A stretch of DNA of 64,000 nucleotides from Methanoregula boonei 6A8. GTDB lineage: Archaea > Halobacteriota > Methanomicrobia > Methanomicrobiales > Methanospirillaceae. The stretch covers positions 806,001-870,000 of the forward strand of contig NC_009712.1 of assembly GCF_000017625.1 (NCBI RefSeq), read 5' to 3'. The notes below the pieces were generated by a model. It was not told the origin of the DNA. It did no database searches and was given only the letters and a program-made list of their open reading frames with translations. The translations under genes were made by a program, and so were the position numbers. Shown piece by piece: positions 44,042-52,115 of this stretch (its first letter is position 1; each line of letters opens with the position of its first letter).

Positions 44042-44269
44042 ATGAGTATTGTATGGGACAGACATTTCTCGAACGGTATCAGGGAATTGGGATATGATAT
44101 TATGACCGAACGGCTGATTGTCGTGGTTCCCGGTGGCGAACGGAGGTATTATGCCCCGGTTTCCTATGCCCAGTATGCCGCGATCAGCGGGGCAATGTTC
44201 CCCGAGCGTATATACCGGGAGACAATCGAAGGAAAGATCCCCCGTATAGAAGTCGCAGGGTATGAGTGA
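44042..44269 (+). CDS. Small hypothetical protein downstream of the Dsr-like gene
   Basis: About 75 residues: MSIVWDRHFSNGIRELGYDI, then a basic middle ERLIVVVPGGERRYYAPVSY and a helical end. No domain recognised. The ATG at 44042 has GGAGG at 44030-44034, a good ribosome site, so I prefer it to the ATG at 44024. It follows the sulfite-reductase-like gene by ~110 nt and could be its partner. Confidence 0.65.
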   Translation: MSIVWDRHFSNGIRELGYDIMTERLIVVVPGGERRYYAPVSYAQYAAISGAMFPERIYRETIEGKIPRIEVAGYE

Positions 44270-44406
44270 GACCTGCAAACGGGACAAAGGGAAACTTTTT
44301 TTTAGATTTTTTTAATCCGACAAAAGATCCGGGCCAGCATCACCGGCAAGGAAAAACCCGGGAATCCTTCTCTGTGAACCGTTAAAAAAGAGTACAATTT
44401 TTTTGA

Positions 44407-44676
44407 TTAGTAGCTGATCGTCCGCATGGCGTGAAGGGTGTCGACTTCCTTCTTGCGGTAGTAGGATTTCGGGTGTCCGCAGGATGGGCATTTCCAGTCC
44501 GCAGGGAGATCTGCAAAAGCAGTCCCCGGCTTGATTGGCTCTGCTGCCATGACTTTACCCTCATACTCTTCCATCCGGTCAGTGTTGACGAGGATGGTGT
44601 TATTGAATGCCTTGGTTTCTCCTATTGCCGGGTCGTAGATATGACCACACATTGTGCACACATACTTGTCCATCAT
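44407..44676 (-). CDS. Rubredoxin-like protein with ~23-residue insertion
   Basis: 89 residues with both rubredoxin knuckles, [16 protein letters not shown] (Cys7, Cys10) and [13 protein letters not shown] (Cys63, Cys66), and the usual [12 protein letters not shown]. Between the first knuckle and PGT there are about 23 extra residues (roughly residues 21-45), so the cysteine pairs lie 53 apart instead of ~30. A C-terminal tail of ~15 residues follows. Iron electron carrier by family; the insert may be a partner-binding loop. The start ATG has GAGG 6 nt upstream on its strand. Confidence 0.85.
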   Translation of the reverse strand: MMDKYVCTMCGHIYDPAIGETKAFNNTILVNTDRMEEYEGKVMAAEPIKPGTAFADLPADWKCPSCGHPKSYYRKKEVDTLHAMRTISY

Positions 44677-45052
44677 AATAACCTCGTGCTCGTCCTGATT
44701 TCAGGTAGATATTCTATTGTCGTTTGCCCCTTATTAGAGTATTGAAATTATCAGGTGAATCCCTCTCCTCAAATTCCCTGATCCATCAGGTCAAACGAAG
44801 AGTTGTCCTGCCCGGGAACAGGATACGGGGCAAAATTTGCCGATATCTTTTTGTTTATCCGTTCTATTTTCAAAACTCTGCATACAAGCATCCGACACTT
44901 CCCGTTAAACTGTTCCGCTGGTCTCGTGCATTGGCGCTTTGCATGGGGCCGTGCAGAACCGTCTGGTGTTTGTCTCCCCGTGGTTTCTTGCAGAAGACCG
45001 CAATTCCTCCAACCATATCGACAAAAAAAGTAAAATCGATCAGGTGATTACG
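44677..45052. other. Promoter gap between rubredoxin and DsrE genes
   Basis: Divergent spacing of 376 nt. The right-hand gene has AGGTGA at 45042-45047 before its GTG. GAATATCTACC on the minus strand near 44705-44715 may be the rubredoxin TATA box. No further gene is convincing; a frame across it has no support. Confidence 0.35.
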
Positions 45053-45376
45053 GTGAAGATTGGCATCATCCTTGGAACAAAGGATCCCGAAGTGGTATTT
45101 AACGCGTTCCGGCTGGGTACCCTTGCATTGAGGAACGGGCATCGTGTATGGATCTTCCTGGTAAACCACGGCGTGGAGATTGAGGATATCGAAACAACGG
45201 CATTCAATATCCGCGAACAGATTTTTCTTTTTACCAAAAAAGAAGGAGAGATTTACACCTGCGTGACCAGCATGAAGGCACATAACCGGAAAGAGACCGG
45301 GGTGTGCAAGCCCCACTCGCAGGATGATCTGCTGGCTCTGGTCACGTCATCAGAAAAAGTGCTCTCCTTTGGGTAA
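45053..45376 (+). CDS. Small DsrE-family protein
   Basis: 107 residues: MKIGIILGTKDPEVVFNAFRLGTLALRNGHRVWIFLVNHGVEIEDI is the classical first half of a DsrE-like domain. The Cys in IYTCVTSMKAHNRKETGVC, together with the RKETG turn, is where family members hold the sulfur-accepting cysteine. DsrE/TusD proteins relay persulfide sulfur. Start is GTG at 45053 with AGGTGA 5 nt upstream; the longer frame from 44939 has no such signal. It is the one single-domain DsrE protein in a window that also has two three-domain ones. Confidence 0.85.
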   Translation: MKIGIILGTKDPEVVFNAFRLGTLALRNGHRVWIFLVNHGVEIEDIETTAFNIREQIFLFTKKEGEIYTCVTSMKAHNRKETGVCKPHSQDDLLALVTSSEKVLSFG

Positions 45377-45530
45377 ACTATACCCTCTCCTCTTTTGGCA
45401 GGGGGGCGGGTCATCCCCGGGCGTCTTCTTATTACGGGAAACACCTAATCATTATTTATGGGAGCAAAAGGGCGAAGGGGATCCCTGTCCCGCCGGCAAA
45501 CCCTCTGTAAGATTTGGGGGGTGACAGCGG

Positions 45531-45899
45531 TTGCGAATCGTTAAATCGACCCAGTCCAAGGTATGTGTCGATGGTTCCCTGATGAAAGAGTTTGTCCTTG
45601 ACGAACCGCTCACCCCGGATTTCCTCTCCTTTCTTGAGGTGTTTGGCACCGTAAAAAAATATGTTCACCTGAAGCGTCCTTACTTCTCCTTCGAGCAGGA
45701 ATATTTTATCTCCATCAGGGGATTTGTCGGTGAGAGCTGCGTTGAAGTACGATACAAAAAAGGATTTTTCGATCTGACCTCGGATTATTTCCACCTGCTG
45801 CTCTTCTATTACGGTGAGGGCAACGCCGGTATCCCGAAGATGCAGGGTATCGAAGGATCGATCCGGGAAAAGATGAAGGTCCGGCTCCCCCGGGGATGA
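45531..45899 (+). CDS. Conserved-looking protein of unknown function, TTG start
   Basis: 122 residues with aromatic-rich strands (KKYVHLKRPYFSFEQEYFISI, VRYKKGFFDLTSDYFHLLLFYY) and a basic C-terminus. No family recognised. Starts with TTG at 45531, preceded by GGGGGGTGA with good spacing. It ends just before a perfect 8-bp hairpin (GGACAACC/GGTTGTCC, 45903-45925), which may stabilise or end the mRNA. Confidence 0.65.
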   Translation: MRIVKSTQSKVCVDGSLMKEFVLDEPLTPDFLSFLEVFGTVKKYVHLKRPYFSFEQEYFISIRGFVGESCVEVRYKKGFFDLTSDYFHLLLFYYGEGNAGIPKMQGIEGSIREKMKVRLPRG

Positions 45900-45902
45900 G
45901 AT

Positions 45903-45925
45903 GGACAACCCGGACGTGGTTGTCC
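45903..45925 (+). terminator. Hairpin after the 45531 gene
   Basis: GGACAACC and GGTTGTCC form a perfect 8-bp stem with a 7-nt loop starting 4 nt after the stop codon. No T-run follows directly, so it may protect the 3' end rather than terminate. Confidence 0.35.
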
Positions 45926-46125
45926 GGAAATGCAAGTGACAGTATCCTGTTTTATCCCGGATACCGGTATTTTCTGTAACGGGAAACTGCAAGTGCAGTA
46001 TACTTCGCTCCTAAAAAAAACGCGGGCAACTACTGGCTGAACAATTGCCCCTTAAAAAAAACTCTCCAAAACCTTGTGTGGGATGTGGGGATACCATTTC
46101 CCCGCAAAAATATTGGTAAAAAAAA

Positions 46126-46926
46126 TTAGTTTTTCGTGTAGAGATGACCGTAGACGGTCTCTCCCTTCTTCTTGGGGTGGCGCTCGCCAAGATCACCGAT
46201 GTAATCGGTAAACTTTGCCTTGGTGCCGTCAACCTCGAGCTCGACTACGCCGACTGGCTTGTAGCCGGGCATCATGACGTTCATCGTGCCAAAGACGTAG
46301 ATCTCGCCCTTGACCAGCTGGCCACCGACACGGCGGTTTGCATTGCCCTTGAGGATGATCTTGCCGCCCTCCATGTGGGTGCCAAGGTGGATATCCACGT
46401 CGCCCTCCACAATCAGCGTGCCGCCGGTCATCCAGCTGGCAACGTCGGAGCCTGCATTTCCTTTCACCCGCAGGACGCCGCCGCTCATGCCTCTCCAGTC
46501 CCCACGGTAGGCTGCACCGAGGTAGTTTCCGGCATTGCCGTTAATGGTGAATTCGCCGCCCTTCATTGCAAGCCCGCAGAATGAGTGGACGTCGCCGTTG
46601 ACGGTGAGTTTCCCGCCCTTCATCCAGCTGCCGGTGTACATATCGCAGGACGAGTTGACGAGCATCTCACCGGCGGTCATCTTGGCGCCGATGTATTTCA
46701 TCTTCGTGCAGTCGCCGTTGATAACAATCTTTGTTTCCGCCGCTGTTGCCCCGGTGCTGCCTGAAACAGTGAAATACTCTCCAACGGTAGACATCTCTTT
46801 ACCCTGGTATACCGGCATATTTGCGATCTGTTCGGCAGTCTTACCGGCAAAGGCGTCCGGGTTAAAGTTTTCACATTCGAGATAGAGCTCCGGAGCTTTC
46901 TTTACGGTCAGTGTAATTGTTTCCAT
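46126..46926 (-). CDS. fwdC: Formylmethanofuran dehydrogenase subunit C
   Basis: 266 residues. The C-terminal two thirds have the GxGxG parallel-beta repeats of the glutamate-synthase-alpha-C-like fold: LVNSSCDMYTGSWMKGGKLTVNGDV, AMKGGEFTINGNAGNYLG, SGGVLRVKGNAGSDVASWM, TLIVEGDVDIHLGTHM. FwdC is the structural beta-helix subunit of the first enzyme of methanogenesis from CO2. Last gene of fwdGDBAC, 11 nt after fwdA. Its stop lies just left of A-rich sequence that reads as a T-run on this strand. Confidence 0.95.
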   Translation of the reverse strand: METITLTVKKAPELYLECENFNPDAFAGKTAEQIANMPVYQGKEMSTVGEYFTVSGSTGATAAETKIVINGDCTKMKYIGAKMTAGEMLVNSSCDMYTGSWMKGGKLTVNGDVHSFCGLAMKGGEFTINGNAGNYLGAAYRGDWRGMSGGVLRVKGNAGSDVASWMTGGTLIVEGDVDIHLGTHMEGGKIILKGNANRRVGGQLVKGEIYVFGTMNVMMPGYKPVGVVELEVDGTKAKFTDYIGDLGERHPKKKGETVYGHLYTKN

Positions 46927-46937
46927 TCCTTGTCACC

Positions 46938-48644
46938 TCACTGAACTGCATCCACAGCGATGATGTGCTGGTGCGGTGCGTAGCTTTCGGGGACGGGATA
47001 GTTGCCCTCATTGAGGCTGTAATACTTGAGGAACTTCTCCCGTATGTCATGAATGACCTGCTTGTTCTCCGGGACCTTGACATCCACCCAGAACGTGTGC
47101 TTGTGGCCCATATCCACGACCTTGCCCTCCTCAACACAAATCTTGCCGTCCTTGAAGAAGTAGGCAACGTTTGCGAATGCCTTCTCGATCTCAGGGCCGG
47201 TTGAGGGGAACTTGTCCGGGTCGATGTTGTAGATCGCGATATCGGCGTTCATGCCGGGTGCAAGACCGCCGTAGTCCTTCCTGAGGCCAAGCGCCATTGC
47301 GGGACCGGCACGGGTCATCTGGGCAAGCTCGTAGAGCGAAAGCTCGCGGTCGATCTCTGCGATATAGGTCGCATCAATAACCTTGTCTGCAGTCTTGAAC
47401 GAGTGCAGGAACTCGTCACGGACTTTCTTGCTCATGAGCCAGGAGTACACACGCGGGTAGCGGGTGAACGGGCCGGCGTTCGGGTGGTCGGTGGTGATAT
47501 AGCAGCGCATCGGGTCCTTTGAAAAGAGTGCAAGCTCAAGGCCGATGGCCCACTGGATACAGTTGACCGTGACGTTCGGGCTGTAGATGTAAGGCACTAC
47601 GCCGGCGCCGGTCTCGAGTTCGACATCCACGTTGAACCACTTGAGGTGGTTTAAGGCATGGAGGTGGTGCTCGAACGGACCATCGGCGGTCATGGTTGTA
47701 GTCTCGTCCATGGTGACGTTACCCGTATCCATGGTGAGGTTCTTGTTCTTGTTGAAGTAGTCCATGACCTCCTTTGACTTTGAACAGATGTTGGCGAAAC
47801 TGTCTCCGCCATAGGAGTGGAACTGGAGATGGGTCGAGTGCAGGACCTGCTCGCGGCCAAAGTTATTCTTTGGCTTCATGCCCTCGGCAAGCTTGAGCGT
47901 GTCGAGCGTTACCGTGTAGTTGCCGGGGTTGCCGAGGTCATTCTGGTGGACATGCATCGAGTGCGGGAGACCCAGGTACTCGTTTGCCTTAATCAGGCCG
48001 GTCACGATCTCTGCCGGGGTGATATCGAAGTACGGCACCGGGTCGTGGATGGTCAGGCAGTTAAGCCCCCATGCCCATGCTTCCGTGCCGCCGGGGTTGA
48101 CGCACTTGATACCGTAACCTTTGGTCTGCCGGAGGATCCAGGCAATGTACGCAGCCGCGTTCTCGATCTCCTGGTTTTTCAGGTATTCAAGGATGAACCA
48201 GTTGTTCCCGAAGACCGGGAGTGCTGCCTCATCGATGATGGGGGTGTCATGGATCTCTTCGTGGACATGGCGGGCGTACATCGGGGGCATTGCTGCCTCC
48301 ATGACAAAGCCAAATCCCATCCGTGCGTATTCGTACCCGGTCTTAAAGACCGTCGGGATCGATTTGCCTCCCTCAATGCGGGTGATACCCGGTTTCTTGT
48401 GGGAGTCGAAATGTTTGTCTTCCGGGCGGTACCAGCGGCCGGCATTGACTTTGGGGCCGGCAACATGGGAGTGGATATCGAGCGCCCCTGCCATGACGGT
48501 CTTGCCCTTGGCATCGATGGTCTTTGCCGAGGATCCGACTTTTTCCACGATCTTGCCGTCTTTTACGGCAATATCCTTTTTATCGCCTTTGATCCCCTGG
48601 ACCGGGTCAAAGACATGACCGTTCTTGATAATATACTCAGACAT
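46938..48644 (-). CDS. fwdA: Formylmethanofuran dehydrogenase subunit A
   Basis: A 568-residue amidohydrolase that transfers the formyl group onto methanofuran at a binuclear zinc site. It opens MSEYIIKNGHVFDPVQGIKG; metal ligands are in GALDIHSHVAGPKVNAGRW (HxH), GLPHSMHVHQNDLGNPGNY and HSTHLQFHSYGGD, with YITTDHPNAGPFTRYP carrying the late Asp/His. Its ATG directly follows the fwdB stop. Family length. Confidence 0.96.
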   Translation of the reverse strand: MSEYIIKNGHVFDPVQGIKGDKKDIAVKDGKIVEKVGSSAKTIDAKGKTVMAGALDIHSHVAGPKVNAGRWYRPEDKHFDSHKKPGITRIEGGKSIPTVFKTGYEYARMGFGFVMEAAMPPMYARHVHEEIHDTPIIDEAALPVFGNNWFILEYLKNQEIENAAAYIAWILRQTKGYGIKCVNPGGTEAWAWGLNCLTIHDPVPYFDITPAEIVTGLIKANEYLGLPHSMHVHQNDLGNPGNYTVTLDTLKLAEGMKPKNNFGREQVLHSTHLQFHSYGGDSFANICSKSKEVMDYFNKNKNLTMDTGNVTMDETTTMTADGPFEHHLHALNHLKWFNVDVELETGAGVVPYIYSPNVTVNCIQWAIGLELALFSKDPMRCYITTDHPNAGPFTRYPRVYSWLMSKKVRDEFLHSFKTADKVIDATYIAEIDRELSLYELAQMTRAGPAMALGLRKDYGGLAPGMNADIAIYNIDPDKFPSTGPEIEKAFANVAYFFKDGKICVEEGKVVDMGHKHTFWVDVKVPENKQVIHDIREKFLKYYSLNEGNYPVPESYAPHQHIIAVDAVQ

Positions 48645-50030
48645 TTACGCCCCTCCCTTGGCCATGGCTTTGTCCGCATGCTGCTCGATCTTGGCTCCTT
48701 TGCTCGCCGCACTTTCGGCGGCAATGAGCTCATCGACGCGCTGGTTGATCCTGGTCAGGAGCTCAACGTCTGTCAGCATACCCTCTGGCGGATCAACCAC
48801 TTTACGGGTTTCGATCGGGACATTGTCCATACGATAGGCACAACCCTCTACTTCGACGCCGACCATGGCGACCGGGATGTGGAGATCGGAGATCTCAGTC
48901 GTACAGTTAATGTGCGGATCCACGGTGACGGTGGGTTTCTTGGAACTGCTGATCATTGCATCCACCGGGAAGTGAGCGCCCGGATCGGTTGCGATATAGA
49001 AACAGGCCTCTACCTCGTTCCGGTTGAGAAGATCGACTGATGTCGTCTCGCCGGTCTGGTGGCGTGCCTGGTCCCTGCGTGAGAGATCAACTGCATACGG
49101 GAACCCGTACTGCCAGCCGAGAACCTGCCCGGAGCCGGTAACGTTCCAGTGGCCCCGCATTGCCATGATCGCGGCTTTCGTGAAGTCGTTTAAGTCACGG
49201 GTCAGGTTGATGGCGATATCGATGTTGTGGTTCCTTCCCATGGAGTGGGTGAGTCCCATGCCAAAGAAGATGATAATGAACCTGCCCTGCTTTAAGTCCC
49301 CGATTATTTCCTGGATCTTCTCTTTTGGGACCCCGCCTACCGTATCCGGTATCGTTTCGCCGCGGGCCGCAGCCCTGAATGCGTTCAAGAGCTCGTAATC
49401 GAATCCCTGCGCAACCTGGATGAACTCATCTGCACATTTTGCCGTGTCGGTATACCGGCAGTCAACGCAGTAGATCTTCCGGCCCTTGTGGCCCTTGACG
49501 GTGAAAAACCCGCGGGGGAAGATTGAGTACCTGGACATATGCCGGGGGTGGGCGTGTGCCGGGTTGCAGCCCCAGAAAATAACGCGGTCCGCACGGTTCT
49601 TGACCTCACCGAGGGTACAGCTTGGGACACCTACATCTTCGATGGCGATAAGGGACGATCCGTGGCAGACCGTTGCACAGTTGTCGACAATCGCTCCGGT
49701 TTTTTCTGCGATCTCATGACCAACGCTCATGGCCTGGCAGCTGGTGGATGCCCAGCCGTACATCAGGGTCTTTCGGGACTTCACGAGCATCTTTGCAGTC
49801 CAGTCGATAGCTTCATCGTACGAAACCTCCTTAAAGGTCCCGTCGGCCTGTCGCATCCGCGGGCGCTTGACCCGGCCCGGGAGGCGCTGGTGGTTGAACT
49901 TTTCAGCGCCGATAGCGCATGCATTCTTGACACCAAGGATTGTCTTGTTGTCATCGGATACCGTGATGACGATATCATCACACAGGGTTCCGCAGAACGG
50001 ACAGATAACATCAGTAACTTCTTTTGGCAT
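48645..50030 (-). CDS. fwdB: Formylmethanofuran dehydrogenase subunit B
   Basis: The pterin/metal and [4Fe-4S] subunit that reduces CO2 to formate. An N-terminal cluster motif is DVICPFCGTLCDDIVI with NACAIGAEKF; the metal-ligand region is IVDNCATVCHGSSLIAIEDVG, where the ligand is Cys and not selenocysteine (no in-frame TGA). Later VIFWGCNPAHAHPRHMSRYS is typical. 461 residues. Cys with Fwd-type neighbours suits the tungsten isoform, but metal choice cannot be proven here. Confidence 0.95.
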   Translation of the reverse strand: MPKEVTDVICPFCGTLCDDIVITVSDDNKTILGVKNACAIGAEKFNHQRLPGRVKRPRMRQADGTFKEVSYDEAIDWTAKMLVKSRKTLMYGWASTSCQAMSVGHEIAEKTGAIVDNCATVCHGSSLIAIEDVGVPSCTLGEVKNRADRVIFWGCNPAHAHPRHMSRYSIFPRGFFTVKGHKGRKIYCVDCRYTDTAKCADEFIQVAQGFDYELLNAFRAAARGETIPDTVGGVPKEKIQEIIGDLKQGRFIIIFFGMGLTHSMGRNHNIDIAINLTRDLNDFTKAAIMAMRGHWNVTGSGQVLGWQYGFPYAVDLSRRDQARHQTGETTSVDLLNRNEVEACFYIATDPGAHFPVDAMISSSKKPTVTVDPHINCTTEISDLHIPVAMVGVEVEGCAYRMDNVPIETRKVVDPPEGMLTDVELLTRINQRVDELIAAESAASKGAKIEQHADKAMAKGGA

Positions 50031-50037
50031 CGCTCAA

Positions 50038-50448
50038 TCACTTCCTGATAAGTCCGCAGGCATCCTGCAGTACTTCGACTGCTCCCATGATCCGCTCGTT
50101 TGCTGCAATCTCTATATCCGCCGGGAATCCCTTGAAGCAGGGTTCTCCCGTGGAGAAGGTATATCCCGGGACAATCCGGTTTGCCCAGGGGCCCATGGGT
50201 ATGTGGGCAAGGCCCGGCACAAGGTCCTCACGGGTCTCGACAGCCTTTAAAATAACGCTCCCGACCGAGCTTGTGACCTTGACATTCGTGTTCCTCCATG
50301 CACCCAGTCTCTTGAAATCCTCGGGGTGCATCTGGATGATCGTGCAGGCATCAAAGTACTTCTGGGAAGTCTTGCCTGCTTCCATGCCTACGCCCTGCTG
50401 GATCGTGCGGCATGTAATGATGTTGACCGTAATTTTCTTATTCGCCAT
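50038..50448 (-). CDS. fwdD: Formylmethanofuran dehydrogenase subunit D
   Basis: 136-residue molybdopterin-dinucleotide-binding-like beta-barrel subunit (KITVNIITCRTIQQGVGMEAGKTSQKYFDACTIIQMHPEDFKRLGA; later VPGLAHIPMGPWANRIVPG). Completes the pterin pocket of FwdB. Begins 26 nt after fwdG and ends 7 nt before fwdB. Confidence 0.95.
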   Translation of the reverse strand: MANKKITVNIITCRTIQQGVGMEAGKTSQKYFDACTIIQMHPEDFKRLGAWRNTNVKVTSSVGSVILKAVETREDLVPGLAHIPMGPWANRIVPGYTFSTGEPCFKGFPADIEIAANERIMGAVEVLQDACGLIRK

Positions 50449-50474
50449 TATTATCGCCTCAATCTGTAGCCGGC

Positions 50475-50741
50475 TTAACTTTTTACCGGTGCCGGGGTCC
50501 TTAGCTCAGTCCCGCAGAGCTGGATGACATCGTAGGGGCAGGCCTCCACACAGACACCACACCCTGCACACAGTTCTTTCTTGACATCGAGATGAACTGA
50601 AACGCCGTCCTGTACCTGGTAGATCTTCTCATTGGTAACAGGATCCAGCGTCCACAGTTCCAATGCATCCACCGGACATGCAGTAACACAGTTCCCGCAT
50701 CCGGTGCACCGGCTCATGTTGACATGTACTGAAAACGCCAT
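50475..50741 (-). CDS. fwdG: Ferredoxin subunit of formylmethanofuran dehydrogenase (FwdG-like)
   Basis: 88 residues with two [4Fe-4S] motifs, CTGCGNCVTACPVDAL and CAGCGVCVEACPYDVI, separated by ~30 residues with an extra strand. It passes electrons to the FwdB active site. First gene of the operon as seen. No fwdF or fwdE lies beside it, so the polyferredoxin subunit must be elsewhere or replaced. Confidence 0.9.
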   Translation of the reverse strand: MAFSVHVNMSRCTGCGNCVTACPVDALELWTLDPVTNEKIYQVQDGVSVHLDVKKELCAGCGVCVEACPYDVIQLCGTELRTPAPVKS

Positions 50742-51112
50742 ATGAAATCACACACAAACAATTCGTGGAAGCAAGTTCCTAATCCAGACGTTACCTTGAA
50801 ACAGTAATTAAACATTGTTATGTTTACAGATGGTAGATCTAAATCTCTTAACCGATTTTTATTTTTTTTTTAAATGATTAACTCACGTCATAATTTTACT
50901 CTCGGTATTGACCTTCGGTGAAGACAGGTTCGGGTATTTTCTGATCCGGTTCCTTGAATTGTTTCAAAATATTTTTCCTGTAAAATATTTTGCACTCTTT
51001 GGGTTGTGCCCGCAAGGTCAAATGGCGACCAACGCGCGAATCGGGTTCAAAAAACAGGATTTGGGCGGATTGATCCCTTCGTAATATGCCGCAGGTTAAC
51101 CAGATAAAATAG
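50742..51112 (-). promoter_or_regulatory. Promoter region of the fwd operon
   Basis: 370 nt without genes. On the minus strand, two AT-rich candidates occur: AATGTTTAATTACTG near 50803-50817 (leader ~40 nt) and the A-rich block TTTAAAAAAAAAATAAAAAT near 50853-50872 (leader ~90 nt). Between them lies the palindrome TAGATCTA (50834-50841). A second AT-rich block at 50945-50990 may belong to the same region. No regulator site is recognised. Confidence 0.4.
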
Positions 51113-52051
51113 TTAAAAACAATATGTTGTTCCCACGGTATTGAGGATGCATCTCTCCGGCATTTCGCGGGAGAGCCGGTTTATGGCATCCCATCCGGTG
51201 CAGTGCATGGGTATGACGTAATCCGGATTGATCTCTTTTAAGGCTTCAACCGTTGGGACAATGACCGGTGCAAAGAGTGGCCCGGTCAGGTGGAACCCGC
51301 CCATTACCGCGTGTATATGACTGACTCCGGTCATTTTCTGTGCACACCGGATCGTATTGATAATTCCGGCATGGGCACAACCGCTGATCACAACCAGTCC
51401 TTTTCCTTTGACCTTGATCACGAGGCCCTGATCATCTGCTATCCGATCGGGGACCCACTGGTCTCCCATCCATGCTTCCATGCCGGGAAATCCTTTCTCG
51501 AAGGGTACCGTTCTTTCGATCTCACCGGTAACCAGCAGGTGGCCGGAAGCAAGAAGGGATGGCCCGGGACGGGCAAGGATATCCGCGCCAGCCTGTTTAA
51601 GGGTAATTGGATCGAGCCCGGGGAGCTCGATCGGCTCTTTTCCCGGGCTTTTGAGACGGCGGCGGAGGAATGCATCCGGGTGAAGGACAACCGGCACCTG
51701 GTGCCCTGCCCTCTGAAGCAGGGAAATAAGGCCCCCGATGTGATCGAAGTGCCCATGGCTGATCACCACCGCCTCAATCCCCTCAAGATTGATCTTCTGC
51801 TGCACGGCGTTATGGAGCATACAGCCGCGGGAAAGGCCGGTGTCGAGCAGGATTCTGTGTTCTTTCCCGTTTGCGTGTATCGTGAGGTAACAGGAAAGGC
51901 CATGCTCGGCGAGAAGCGGCCGGTCAAGTGCAAACGGGGGCCTTACGTCAACTGACTTTTGGGAAGGGACAAAGATGTCCGTGTAATTGTCAACCAATAC
52001 GGTAATCTCTGCACGATCCGCCTCCAGGAGCCGGGGAATATCCTGTGTCAT
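51113..52051 (-). CDS. Metallo-beta-lactamase-fold hydrolase
   Basis: ~312 residues with the MBL metal motif AVVISHGHFDHIGGLISLL (HxHxDH), LLDTGLSRGCMLHNAV before it, and VVISGCAHAGIINTIR and YVIPMHCTGWDAINRL later. The overall pattern matches the COG1237 group, members of which are annotated as dihydropterin-ribofuranosylaminobenzene phosphate synthases, but activity is not established for most. I start at ATG 52051, preceded by GAGATGATC. Upstream neighbour is the three-domain DsrE gene on the same strand, 64 nt away. Confidence 0.85.
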   Translation of the reverse strand: MTQDIPRLLEADRAEITVLVDNYTDIFVPSQKSVDVRPPFALDRPLLAEHGLSCYLTIHANGKEHRILLDTGLSRGCMLHNAVQQKINLEGIEAVVISHGHFDHIGGLISLLQRAGHQVPVVLHPDAFLRRRLKSPGKEPIELPGLDPITLKQAGADILARPGPSLLASGHLLVTGEIERTVPFEKGFPGMEAWMGDQWVPDRIADDQGLVIKVKGKGLVVISGCAHAGIINTIRCAQKMTGVSHIHAVMGGFHLTGPLFAPVIVPTVEALKEINPDYVIPMHCTGWDAINRLSREMPERCILNTVGTTYCF

Positions 52052-52115
52052 GATCATCTCTTTTTTTCCGGGATGGCACAATAGGTTTTCCCGGAAGATA
52101 CCCCCTCCCCCGGCT

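Noticed and set aside
45931-46006. Direct repeats GCAAGTGACAGTAT and GCAAGTGCAGTAT
   Set aside because: Only one short imperfect pair; it can occur by chance and has no clear context.
48645-50030. Selenocysteine in FwdB
   Set aside because: The ligand codon is a normal Cys codon in VCHGSS and there is no in-frame TGA.
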